DNA of 64,000 bases from Astropecten irregularis (GCA_963971285.1 OZ020258.1:15083390-15147389), one strand, 5' to 3'; numbered from the stretch's first letter, positions 52,291 to 62,618 are shown. Program-made: numbers and translations. The notes: generated by a model not told the origin, from the sequence alone.

Positions 52291-52971
52291 TTAGTTCAGG
52301 CGTCCACCCACTTGAATTATGCCATCACTGGACTTGGTCGGTGTCAGCCGACGATAACCACCGGACTTGAGCAGCACGTCATCGAAGGTGGTCTTCTGGA
52401 CTTGCTTGATAATCTCCCTCTCTGCGGACTGCATTTCATCAACTGTCAAGGGCTGCAATGAATGACAACTCCCATCGGTGTTCCGAATCTTGGCAAGAAG
52501 TGCCGACTTCACACGGAGAATCCAGGCAACAGCTTTACGAAGTCGATAGCACAAAGAGTAGTGACAGAAGAGCTTGTCAAAGCTATCTGGCTCATCTTTA
52601 GCAGCACACGTGGCATAGACAACGGGATTTCTCTTCACCTCCAGATCTCGTGATGGCAACTGAGTATCAAAGTCTGGTTGACACGGCCAGTGAGAATTGT
52701 CCCTGAGTAGGAATTGTGGACCTTGCACCCAGCGCTCACTCTCAATCAACTCGTGAGCTGTAAGGCCACGTGAAACGTCATCCGCTGGATTGGATTTACT
52801 ATCGACGTGTCTCCACTGCTGCGGGGCTGAATGGTCCAAAATTGTTGTGACACGATTGGCTACAAAGGTCTGGTACCTTTTGTTGTCGTTCTTCAGATAA
52901 TAAAGAACAATCATGCTGTCGCTCCAATAGATTGTCTCCTGAAGTGGCAGTGTCAGATGCTTGTGCAACAT
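52291..52971 (-). pseudogene. BEL-2 RNase H end and integrase-preceding linker
   Basis: ETIYWSDSMIVLYYLKNDNK, FVANRVTTILDHSAPQQWRH, SNPADDVSRG, then VDEMQSAEREIIKQVQKTTF and SDGIIQVGGRLN. A one-base shift near 52,965 separates it from the RT-RNase H frame. Confidence 0.82.
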
Positions 52972-53993
52972 CTTATCTTGTCCAGCTTGACAGAGACGAC
53001 TGCAGCAGAAAGCTCCAGGCGCGGGATTGACATAGTCTTCAGGGGAGCCAATTTGGCCTTGGCTACAAGCAGCACACAGTGTGTCAACCCATGGACATCC
53101 TGAAGACGCAGGTAAGTTGTAGCACCATATCCCTTCTCAGAGGCATCTGAAAAATGGTGCAGTTGTGCTGACACGACAGCATCAAAACTGAGTGGCTTGA
53201 TGCAACGGGGAATTGACAACTTCTGAAGCTCTGGTAGGTCTTTCAGCCATCGGACCCACTGCTCTGCGATGTCATCTGGTACTGGTTCGTCCCATGCAAT
53301 CTTCATACTGCACAACTGCTGAAGGAGAAACTTGGCGGTGAGTACGAATGGGCTGGCGAATCCTAGAGGATCATACACTGAACTAACTATGCTCAGGAGA
53401 CCTCGTCGTGTCTGTGGCTTCTCCTTCACGTGTACGTCGAACGTAAATGCATCTGCCTCAATGTCCCACAGCACTCCCAAGGCTCTTTCTGCAGGCATCA
53501 TCTCGTCATCGAAATCCAACGATGGAACTGTCTTGGCTCGTTCTGATTCAGGAACCGACCTCAGCACATCACGAGAATTGCTGATCCACTTCGTAAGGTG
53601 GAAACCGCCAAGAGCCAACACCTCTCGAAGCTGGCTAACGAGCTTGACTGCCTCCTGCTCTGTGGCAACTGATGTTAAGCAGTCATCGACGTAGAAATTT
53701 CTGTCAACTGTGTCGATTGTGTTGGCATCATAAGCACTCATGTTGTCTTGCAATGTGCGTTTCAGGGCAAAATTGGCGCAGCTGGGTGACCATACTCCGC
53801 CAAACAGGTGAGATTTCATACGGTATGTCTTGGGAGTGTCGGCCACGTTGTCATCATTCCACCACAGGAAACGTAGAGCGTCACGATCAGGCTCATTGAC
53901 GTAAACCTGATGAAACATGCCTTCGATGTCTGACATCAGCGCAATTCTCTCCTGCCGGAATCGAAGGAGAACACCATCGAGCCTGTTCGTCAA
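52953..53993 (-). pseudogene. BEL-2 reverse transcriptase and RNase H start
   Basis: 346 open codons: ALMSDIEGMFHQVYVNEPDR (catalytic Asp), RMKSHLFGGVWSPSCANFAL, NFYVDDCLTSVATEQEAV (YVDD), RALGVLWDIEADAFTFDV, LLSIVSSVYDPLGFASPFVL, LHHFSDASEKGYGATTYLRL and KAKLAPLKTMSIPRLELSAA. Domain structure is complete. The upstream frame ends 3 bases away, so a single shift near 53,990 breaks the polyprotein. Confidence 0.9.
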
Positions 53994-55333
53994 GTCGGGT
54001 CTTGATGTACCACGTCATTTAGTGACACACCTTGATGTTTTGCGGCACAGTCAAAAACTATGCGAAGTTTTCCTGGCTTGCGAGGGTGCACTACCGGGTG
54101 GTGGGGTAAGTACCACACGGTGCCATCTGGTCTGTGTAACTGATCTTGGGGTACCTCCTCAGCGTATCCCTTGCCAATCAGAACGTTGACTCCGGAAATG
54201 TACTTCTCCTTCATGTCAGCATCTTTCATCAGTCGTCTGCCAAGTAGACGCAGCCGATGATCAGCAACTGCTCTGTTGTCAGGTAAGCACGGTGGTCTGG
54301 CTTTGAACGGAATGTTCATACTGTAGTGTCCGTCGACCAGATGGACAGACTGCTCCCACATGGCAACGGCCTTTCTATCATTGATGAACATTGCGGTCTC
54401 GCTGCCTCCTACGTCATCCAGCTTCCAGAATTTCTTGACTTGCTGTAGAAGACAGGCGTTGGCGTCGATGTCAATGTAATGTGAGGATACACGCTTCCGG
54501 GGCCCAGAGTCTTTAGGTCCATTAAGAGTCCAGCCCAAAATGGTCCTTGTAGCATAGGGTTCTCCCGAGCCTGCCTCGCGAACTTCCTTGGGTGTCATGA
54601 CAGAGGGGTTGTCTTGTCCGATTAGAAGGTGGACTTCCTTTGTGTCAACATCTGACAGAACAATGTCCTTTAGCTGTGGCCACTTGTTCAGCTCTCCCTG
54701 GCTCATGATGCAGTCAGAGGTGATGTTAAGCTCAGGGCTGGTCAGCACATTCGTCATGACAACAACACCGTTGTCATTTATGTAGGCGACTTCAAGGCTC
54801 ACAACATAGGTGTCGGTGAGGGTGTCACAGTTGTCAAGTGTTGTAAGCCTCAAATTGTCATGCTTCCCTGGTACTCCAAGTCTCCTCATCAAGCTTTCAC
54901 TGCAAAACGTCTGGGTAGAGCCACTGTCAAGAAGAGCGTAAGTTGTCACGAAACTCTCAGCAGCGGTGTGGCCTCTCACCTTCACTGGAACAATAGGCAA
55001 GGCGACCTTGCCCCTCCCGGCCCCAGTGGAACTACAGGTTACATTGGCTTGGGCAGTTGACGTTGGCTCATGGCTATCAGCAGCATGAACAATGGCGTTC
55101 ACTGGGTGATTCACAGCTATGCCATGGTTAGCGTCGGTGGTGTTCACACTTCGAGGTAGGTGTAGAAACTTGGTGTGTTTCCGCCCACATCCAGGCACAG
55201 TGCACACTGTGTTTCTGGTGCAGTCCTTGGCCTGGTGTCCTGGCTGAAGACAGTTCACGCAAAGCCGTTTACTTTGCACGAAATTCAGACGGTTATTTAC
55301 TTGCAGTGCCTTCCAGGCGTTGCAATCAAACAA
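53990..55333 (-). pseudogene. BEL-2 second zinc knuckle, aspartic protease and RT N-terminal part
   Basis: 447 open codons. CVNCLQPGHQAKDC (CX2CX4HX4C), a CTVPGCGRKHTKFLH motif, the protease with FVTTYALLDSGSTQTFC (catalytic Asp in LLDSGS), VHLLIGQDNPSVMTPKEV, ATRTILGWTLNGP, and the RT entry region WYLPHHPVVHPRKPGKLRIV and VFDCAAKHQGVSLND. Nothing key is missing. Confidence 0.9.
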
Positions 55334-55606
55334 GCGATGTCATTGTCCACAGTATAGGCAAGAGCGTTGTGGTGTGCTCTTTTGACCCATACCAGTTGGC
55401 ACTTGAAAGTTGGTACTTGAACTTGACTTGGTAGCTGTCTTCGCTGGGGATGTCTGAACCAGTGTGTTAAAGTTGGCTCTCTGTTTTGGCTTGGGCTTGT
55501 CTTTTGGTCTCAGGTGTTCTTTGCTAACAAGTTTGCCGAACACCGGGTCGTTAGCCTGCTCCGCTGAAGTTGTCACAAATTTCATGACATCATCGATGGT
55601 TGGCAC
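55334..55606 (-). pseudogene. BEL-2 gag linker and first zinc knuckle with in-frame TGA
   Basis: TIDDVMKFVTTSAEQANDPV, a Lys/Ser/Thr-rich linker, then CLYCGQ, a TGA, and HRLFDC: the CX2CX3HX4C knuckle of BEL gag with a stop in place of one residue. The frame otherwise joins the next segment directly. Confidence 0.78.
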
Positions 55607-55654
55607 TCTCTTGTCAATGTTCTTGATGTGATGAACCCTTCTCAGCCATGCCTT

Positions 55655-56256
55655 TCACAGATCCCATGGTAGTTTCTCAACTACACGGGACAAGCTCTTA
55701 CTGTTATTTAGCTCATTCAGCTTGCCCATGGTGTGCGAGGTCTCTCGGCAATTCCGCAGCTCATCTGAGAAATCTAAGAGTGACTTGCTATCTCGAATCT
55801 CTGGTCGGAAAATTATCTTGTCGACCCAGGCCTCGGCTATGTCATATTCATTGCCAAATCTCTCTTTCAGCAACTTTCTGGCAAGGGCATAACCCTCACT
55901 CGGCCTCTTCATCACACAGCACTGGATGAGCTTCCTTGCCGGCCCGATACAGTACTGCTGTAGTCGGGCTAGTTTGGCTGCATCGCTGACACATTCCTTG
56001 TCGACTGCATTCTCAAACGCTCGAATGAACAGCCAGTAATCAACTGGGTCACCACTGAAAGTCATCAATTCTGTCTTCGGCAACTGCAGACTTTCGATGA
56101 GGGACTGCTGTTGCAAAGTGCTGGAGTTGAGGATCGGTGACAGGATGTCTACAGTCTCACCACCATGGGTATGGCTGTATTCCCATACTCAATGGTGTCT
56201 GCTATCTGGTCCATGGTCGAGGCTTCAGGAACAGTTTCATTATCTCTGCTCGCCAT
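55655..56256 (-). pseudogene. BEL-2 gag (DUF1759-type)
   Basis: An ATG at 56,256 opens the head (MASRDNETVPEAS). A one-base shift near 56,170 leads to the main frame 55,655-56,116 with LQLPKTELMTFSGDPVDYWL, FIRAFENAVDKECVSDAAKL, QQYCIGPARKLIQCC, LLKERFGNEYDIAEAWVDKI and LLDFSDELRNCRET. This is the classical BEL capsid region. Another shift near 55,650 leads to the linker. Confidence 0.85.
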
Positions 56257-56309
56257 GGTGTTGACGTTGATACTCAATCAAATCGTCAGTGAAGCTCAAA
56301 TCGAACTAA

Positions 56310-57164
56310 TGTAGGCCTTACCCTACAGATCGTCCATAAAGTTCCATATGAAGAAACAAAATTAAGGTGTCCTCAAACAATGCTCAGCGATCAGACTCAC
56401 GATTGATTGTTCCAATAAAATAATTATATTAATCACACACAAAAAAAGCAATCACAGGGTGGCAGATAATACGGCAGTGTCTGTCTAGTAAGTGGAGTGT
56501 CAGTGTGATCAGAAGTGGATGTGGATGTAGTCAAAAGTGGTTCGACTGGAATAAAAACAGAAAACAAGAAAAATTACATGCATATGTGAACTGTGAACTA
56601 CATGTCTCTAACATGTCTAAATTACATAACATGTCCCAAATTTCCCTAAATGTCAATGTGCATGGTACCCATTAAACTTGGCCTTATACAAAATACAAAA
56701 TACACAGGGTTTGCAAAACTGGCTTCACAAAGTATATCAAGTTAAACAGAAACTAAAACTACCTGTAAATAATGATGATAAACAGTGCCCCTGCCCAAAC
56801 ATGTACTAAACAACATGCCAGGTGGCATGGCCCTAAATGTAAAATTTATCACATGAAATATCTTTAGCTTAAAACAGTTTAAACTTAAAAGTTCTTCAAA
56901 ATAACTTTACTTGAATGTTTAAATAAAATAATAACTCACTTTGCTGAGCTGTCCCAGAAACATAAAGGGAAAAATAACGGAAAATTGTCTGCAGGAAAAA
57001 TGTGGCGATGTGTGTCAAAAACGTGACAGAATGATAAGGTACATGTAACATGTATATGAAAGAAACTAGCGCCCTCTGGCTTGACAAAAATATACTAAAC
57101 CAAGAAAACAGAATAGCGCCCTCTGGCTGGGTTTGCAAATAACAAACTGCTTCTGGATTCTACA
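56310..57164 (-). repeat. BEL-2 5' LTR
   Basis: 855 bp; complement begins TGTAGAATCCAGAAGCAGTT. Near-identical to the LTR at 50,151-51,005. Confidence 0.93.
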
Positions 57165-57169
57165 ATCTA

Positions 57170-57387
57170 AATGAAGTAAACAACCTAGGTGATTCATCTG
57201 GGGATGAATCAACTAATGAACCTAGACACCAAGAAAAAAGAAAAATAAGAGCCATGGGTTGATGCATCAAAAGTTGAGTAATATGATGGATTATATGGAA
57301 GAAAGAGATAACCAATTACTTTCTTTCATGAAATCTGTCCATGAAGACAACAAAAACTTGATGCAACAACTTATTGACAAATTGTAA
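57170..57387 (+). pseudogene. Harbinger Myb-like protein, C-terminal part of the interrupted exon
   Basis: Directly after the BEL-2 target duplication the frame continues with an acidic stretch NEVNNLGDSSGDESTNEPRH and a basic patch QEKRKIRAMG. After a one-base shift comes a helical tail LMHQKLSNMMDYMEERDNQL, LSFMKSVHEDNKNLMQQLID ending in TAA at 57,387. A Myb domain followed by acidic linker and terminal coiled helix is the normal layout of Harbinger Myb-like proteins. Confidence 0.6.
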
Positions 57388-57478
57388 CTAAAGGATAGAA
57401 ACATGTTTTTCTTTTCCCACTTTTTTCCCTTTGACAAGTGTTATCGTTATGAAAGTTTTGGTATTTTGGTCGGGAAAT

Positions 57479-57952
57479 AGATAGTATGCAAATTAGGCTT
57501 GCCCTTCACCGACGTGGATGAGCAGTTGAGCACTGTATACTGGTACTCAGTGCTTGTGAGTGCACGTGAAAAAATCATGTGCTGGCTCGGGTGGGATTCG
57601 AACCCACGACCTACTGCTTACTAGTGCAGATGCCATACCGCAAGGCCATCAAGCTAGCTGGGGTCAGCGGGGTGAATCGAATCCAATATCGCGGCGGGTA
57701 ACGCAATATTAAATCATTTAATATTCATGATTTACTGCGGTACCCTCCGTGATATTGGATTCGATTCTCCCCGCTGACCCCAGCTAGCTTGGTGGCCTAG
57801 CGGTATGGCATCGTCTGCACTCGTAAGGAGAAGGTTGTGGGTTCGAATCCCACCTGAGCCAGCGCGTGATTTTTTTACGTGCACTCACAAGCACCGAGTA
57901 TAGAGTGCTCATCCACGTCATTGAAGGGCAAGCCTAATTTGCATATGAAAGT
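57479..57952. mobile_element. Inverted pair of tRNA-derived SINEs (tail to tail palindrome)
   Basis: Left copy 57,479-57,712 on the reverse strand and right copy 57,718-57,952 on +, arms about 235 bp, meeting in AATATTAAATCATTTAATAT. Both carry the tRNA-like part with B box GGGTTCGAATCCCACC, ATCGAATCCAATATCGCGGC and the ATTAGGCTTGCCC end. Same family as 42,298-42,778. The acceptor-like ends GCTAGCT and AGCCAGC can pair at 6 of 7 positions. Confidence 0.85.
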
Positions 57953-58070
57953 TGTTGTTGACATATGCTTTTTACATATCTTTTTACCTCTTGTTATTGA
58001 TTTTTAAAAATAATTTTACCATTTAGAGTGAAACATTACACAAAACATGGACTTTGGAACTTTTGGACCG

Positions 58071-58198
58071 CTGGGGCCAATTTTACTATTCTGCGATCAT
58101 CGCTATCACACTTGATATGAGATGGCAACTATTCTCCATTTAGCGATGGATTTGGGCTAATAGTGATGATCGCAAAGCGTTAGTGAAATCGGCCCCAG
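58071..58198. mobile_element. MITE, 128 bp
   Basis: Left end CTGGGGCCAATTTTACTATT, right end complement CTGGGGCCGATTTCACTAAC. Internal blocks GCGATCATCGCTATCA and TAGTGATGATCGC also pair, so it is nearly fully foldback. Confidence 0.78.
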
Positions 58199-59713
58199 AT
58201 ATAGCTATCCATGGTAGTGGGCCAATTGTGTACACGTAAACAGAGTACGACAAGCTTTTCTGTTTCCACCGCCCATAAGCACAACCATACATACTGTAAC
58301 GCAGAGCGGAAGTTACAGAGCGATCAGGAATACATTGGGTTATTATTGAACTAGAGAGGGCGGAATTTCATTGTGGGTCAGTTCCGTGTGTAGAGTAGTA
58401 CATGCAGTGTTTAGTGTACGACAGTCAGTTGCAGATTGGGTCTCATCGGGATAGGACGGAGTTACGAGCAGACATCCAACAATAGGAGGCTACAGGTGAG
58501 CGCTACCTCGTTTCGAGCGTGGGCCACAGTGTAGTCTGGATACGTGAGAGGGACCAATGGTGGGATGCCAAGTGGGGAACTAGGGATTAGTTTCTATACA
58601 GTCCTTGTCAAGGGATACATGTTGTTGGTGCCTCAGGGTACCCAATTGAGGTGCACTATAGTAGCGGGAGGCTACTAGCCAAGAGGAAACCAAGAGGATA
58701 CACTGGTCATACATGCACATAGGCCAATACGTTCAGTAGTGAGAGGCTACTCAAGTTACTTAAGGAGGGTACAATCAAAGGAAATCAATGGGATCCGATC
58801 ATTAATAATTAAGGCGGTTCCAACCACTGTGATTGAGAGGCTATTATAATAAATCAGTTCCTTCAGCATATTTGATTTGCCTTGTTGTATTTGTATCCTG
58901 TCTGTCCGTTGTCCGTCCTTGTCTGTTCCCGTTGAGGTTCTGGAGAGAGGGTACATCTCCAGCCCTGTGCATTAGGCGGTACATTTCAGCCAAACGGGCC
59001 TACATCACCGGTCTTAGGTATCTGGAGGATAGCCACCCGGGAATTTCCGTCCGGATTACTTGGTAATTCCGTCACAATACTATGCGCGCTGGCCTATATT
59101 AGACTCGACTCATGTAGTTATGTGGCCGTGTGTACCAGTACCGTGTATGTATACGTGTATTGATGGACGAGTGACGACGCTCTTTTTTACGACAATTAAG
59201 ACACTGCTGATAGGCTATTTCTCTAAGACTATACTGGGCCAATTGCGTTCATGTTTATTTTTATATTATTTATAAAATGTGGCAATACAGCTCAGTGTTT
59301 GTCAACAGACACAGGTCTAGTTTGAGCACGTGTTATCATTATTAAAGTTGTTGTTGACATGCTTTTAACATACATCTTTTTACCTCTTGAAAATGCTTTT
59401 TGAAGGAGTACATGTTTTTTACAGGTGTTTCTTGGTTTGTGTTTAAAAGTTAAGCACATGTGTATATTTCTTAATTGCATAAGAAAGAACATCAAAAATA
59501 TCACACCAGTTTTTGGATCTGTAATAATTATATTTAATAGCATATCCAATTTGAAACAGTCTTCAAGCAGTTTTTTACACATGACGGTGAGATTGCATCT
59601 GTAAACTTTTTCCAAGAAAAATGGAAATGTATATAAATTATTTTATATAATACAATATATTATATATATTATATAATCTTCAAATAACCACTGAGCCATC
59701 CAGCTGTCCAGTG
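58199..59713. other. No gene seen
   Basis: No recognised domain. The phrase GAGGCTACT recurs a few times (58,480-58,850) without clear tandem order. An AT microsatellite lies at 59,640-59,685. Confidence 0.4.
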
Positions 59714-59892
59714 CTACGTTGGTGGTGACCCCCAATAGTCAATTATCTTTATTTGTCTGGCAGTCAGAAGCCATGACACCACGCACACACTGCCTTACCC
59801 CAAGGATCATTTCACCGATACGTGCAGCAATGCTGCAACCTGGGAACAATACATGGGGGATCACTCAAAGAGAATACGGCTTTTTAATTGAT
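59714..59892. repeat. R170 repeat, copy 4
   Basis: GCTACGTTGGTGGTGACCCC to CACTCAAAGAGAATACGGCT; preceded by TGAGCCATCCAGC from a tRNA-derived SINE head. Confidence 0.78.
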
Positions 59893-59930
59893 ATATATAT
59901 AATATAAAATATACAATATTCACCTGGATC

Positions 59931-60185
59931 GGACCTTAGGGAGACAAGGTTTGCTATAAATTCGACCTTAGGGAGACACCGAACATTAAGGAGACATTTT
60001 GGTGTCTCCCTGATGTTTTAAGTACCTTTTATAGACACATTTGTACCGTCCAAATTTTTTTAGAAAATAGAGAATGCTCTCAACAAAAACATACGTCAAT
60101 TTCAAGTTCATTGGTTTGGAGGATGTTCAGAAATAGGTAAGTAAAGTTCAGTGCACAACCCTATGGGAATGTCTCCCTAAGGTCC
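59931..60185. mobile_element. MITE, 255 bp, with perfect 15-bp ends
   Basis: GGACCTTAGGGAGAC at the left is matched exactly by GTCTCCCTAAGGTCC at the right. An inner hairpin (AAGGAGACATTTTGGTGTCTCC) repeats the GGAGAC motif, and GACCTTAGGGAGACA also occurs at 59,971. No coding frame. Confidence 0.8.
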
Positions 60186-60267
60186 CATTATATAATATAA
60201 CATATATAATATATCTTACATTATATCTATTGTTATGTTTTATTTGTATTGCCAATTTCCTTAAATA

Positions 60268-60559
60268 AAAGTAAATTTAATAATCATCAAATAACCACAA
60301 GGGAAACTGACTGAAATTAAAGTCATTGAAAAGTGAGCAAAAAAAATTTGACTGGAGCGGGATTCGAACCAGCGACCTCCTGAATACCGTACAGATGCTT
60401 TACCAACTGAGCCATCCAGCACTATGAACAAAGATAAGTAACTTTTTGGGACACCATCGACGTTTGGCTGGATGGCTCAGTTGGTAGAACACCTTTAAGG
60501 TATTCAGGAGGTCGCTGGTTCAAATCCCGCTCCAGTCAATTTTTTAAAGTAAATTTAAT
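60268..60559. mobile_element. Head-to-head tRNA-derived SINE pair with 14-bp target duplication
   Basis: The direct repeat AAAGTAAATTTAAT at 60,268-60,281 and 60,546-60,559 encloses a reverse SINE (body from 60,282; tRNA-like head 60,345-60,421) and a second, forward tRNA-like head (60,467-60,541; TGGATGGCTCAGTTGGTAGA and GGTTCAAATCCCGCTCCAGT). Both heads share A and B boxes of the family also seen at 41,729-41,790. Confidence 0.75.
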
Positions 60560-60738
60560 GATAGGTTCAGCTTTTATGTCAATGATACGGGTGCAAATGG
60601 AACCTTTACTTCCTAGAGTAAGGGATTTGTGAAAGGATTTAACATATGGACTCTAATAAAACACCGGTGACCAGGGCGCAAGTGTTTTAGGTGGATCTAG
60701 ATTTTTTTAGGTGTGTTTGTGCAAGTTTACAGTATCCT

Positions 60739-61546
60739 ACTTATTGATTCTCTCAACAAGCTGAAGTCTTTTTACCCGTCCAACTCCATCATCCCTTGGA
60801 GTTTCAAGCTCTCTGTCAGGCATTTCATCTTCTGATACTGCAAATATATCATTTAGAAGCATCTCGTCGTTTTGTGCAATACAGACATTATGCAAAGCAC
60901 AAGCAGCAAGAACTTAAGATACAAGGAAATTTGGGTCACTTACATCAAATTGAGTGAGCCTGCGAAATCTCCCCTTTAGATGGCCGAAAGCTCTCTCGAT
61001 TACTTGCCGAGCTGCACACAACTCCCTGTTGAATTTTCTCTGACCTTGTGTTAGATGACCAAAATCTTTAAATGGGGTTTGTAAGAAGGTTTTCAGGGGG
61101 TAGGCCGTGTCCCCAATTATGTACTCCTCCCCTGGAAACTTGATGTCAGCATCCTGGTAAACACTAGAATTGCGCAGTACCCGAGCATCATGGCTGCTAC
61201 CAGGCCACCCACACATGACATTTGTGAACATCAATTTATGATCACAAACTCCCTGTAGAACTACTGAGTAGAAGTGTTTTCGGTTAAAGTAGGCCTGTGG
61301 ATAATCTGTAGGTGCCTTAATGCGGATGTGGCATCCATCCACAGCTCCAATCACATTGGGAAGTGATGAAAGATGTGAGAACCCTTCAGCAATATTTTGC
61401 TTTGATTCTTCTGTGGAAGGCAATCTGATGATGTTTGGTAGCAGATGATTTTTTATGGCATATTGTTACCTTTTTGCAACAATTGTGAGCAGTTTACTTC
61501 GAGAGCCCAAAGCGATCAGCCATGCCACGAAAGAATTCCAGGTTTC
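60739..61546 (-). pseudogene. PIF/Harbinger transposase, main exon (DDE)
   Basis: Reverse strand, after acceptor TCCTTATTTCAG. NLEFF then RGMADRFGLSK (helix-turn-helix) is followed by a TAA, then a long open stretch 60,914-61,423: PSTEESKQNIAEGFSHLSSL, NVIGAVDGCHIRIKAP (first Asp), GDTAYPLKTFLQTPF (second Asp), QVIERAFGHLKGRFRRL (Glu). After a second TAA at about 60,913 the same frame goes on with LAACALHNVCIAQNDEM to a stop at 60,739. It cuts and pastes the element, usually at TTA-like sites. Two stops and a shift show it is dead. Confidence 0.85.
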
Positions 61547-61737
61547 CTGAAATAAGGAGATAGTATGCAAATTTAATGATACATTATTAACTTAATATGA
61601 TCATGGTGATTTTAAAATACTTTTGGAGGCAGGTACAATTTTTTTAAATCCAAATTTCTGGAAGATGTGTTAATAAACCAATGAAGTTACTCCTGCAATA
61701 TCTTGTGTGCCTAGGCATATCTGTTTATATTTTATCA

Positions 61738-62035
61738 GGCCTTAATTTTTAAGGAGAGTGAGAGCGATCACTCTCCTCCGCTCTCCTTAATGTTGTCCAA
61801 GGAGAGTGAAAAAAAGAGCTCCTAAACAATTTAAGGAGAGCTGCCTTTTTTTTTCAAAACGTCACATAAATTTCTTCACATTACCCTTTACGGAAAATAC
61901 ACAAATTCAGCCTATAGTAATATTTTCTATTCTTGATTTTTGTTAGTGAGAGGAAATCACTCTCCTAAATTCACTTTGTTTATTTTATAAGGAGAGCGAT
62001 TTGCAGCTCTCCTCATTTTTATAAAAATGAAGGCC
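61738..62035. mobile_element. MITE, 298 bp, in the transposase intron
   Basis: GGCCTTAATTTTTAAGGAGAG at the left pairs with CTCTCCTCATTTTTATAAAA then ATGAAGGCC at the right. The motif AAGGAGAG/CTCTCCTT recurs internally about eight times in both orientations. It lies entirely inside the intron 61,547-62,275. Confidence 0.75.
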
Positions 62036-62275
62036 TATTTGATGACTTACAACTTTGCTTTATCTCTTATTCTTAATTATTTTAGTCCTACATACATGTC
62101 ACTTATACTGATGATGAAAATTTTACCATGAAGCTTTGAAAAGAAACTGGGACAAGTATGGTTCTTCATCTCAGTCTCTAATGTTAGCCATGCAGCTAGT
62201 GTGCCAAATGTATAATCTTCACTATTTAAAGTTTTCGAATCACATCCAAATATTAAAATAATAATTCTAACTTAC

Positions 62276-62618
62276 CAACATACCACAGGAAAACCAACAC
62301 AGATCTGTGTGTGGATTCCCTGGGATTTCTCTTGGTCTCAATTCTGGACAGGGCCTAAGTTGTTCAATTAGAAGCTCAAACGTACGTCTTTCAAGCCAAA
62401 AATGTCTCTTTAAATCATTTGGTTCATACAGCGGAACTGTACACTCGACGTATTGCTCAATTTTTGGCACGTATTCCCTAACGATTTGTGACGATATTTA
62501 TATTGATTTGATCATTATGACATACGTGACGATAATTTATGGCAAATTTGTTGATTCTCTCTTCGACTGATCGTATTGCAATGACACAGCTAATTAAATT
62601 TGACCGACGTCTTTCCAT
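62276..62618 (-). pseudogene. PIF/Harbinger transposase, N-terminal exon
   Basis: A possible ATG at 62,618 starts a short open stretch (MERRRSNLISCVIAIRSVEE). After shifts the family block VREYVPKIEQYVECTVPLYE, RHFWLERRTFELLIEQL follows, then a VFLWYVG block ending at donor TTG/GTAAGT (62,276). The left-over base joins in phase with the main exon. An intron at this position is usual for animal Harbingers. Confidence 0.7.

Larger units (their letters stand above)
50151..57164 (-). mobile_element. BEL/Pao LTR retrotransposon BEL-2, full length and young
   Basis: Perfect 5-bp target duplication ATCTA (50,146-50,150 and 57,165-57,169). LTRs of identical length (855 bp) and nearly identical sequence. 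Internal domains on the reverse strand: gag, zinc knuckles, protease, RT, RNase H, integrase, DUF5641-like tail. Only a handful of stops and shifts, far fewer than BEL-1. A purine-rich tract (AGGGGCCGGGA) lies next to the 3' LTR at about 51,006-51,016. It belongs to a different BEL family from BEL-1. Confidence 0.93.

Noticed and set aside
57781-57862. Functional tRNA gene
   Set aside because: Enlarged anticodon loop, weak D arm, and the same sequence inside repeated SINEs in tandem and inverted pairs.
60467-60541. Functional tRNA gene on +
   Set aside because: It is one of two opposed SINE heads inside a single target duplication, and its boxes match other diverged SINE copies.
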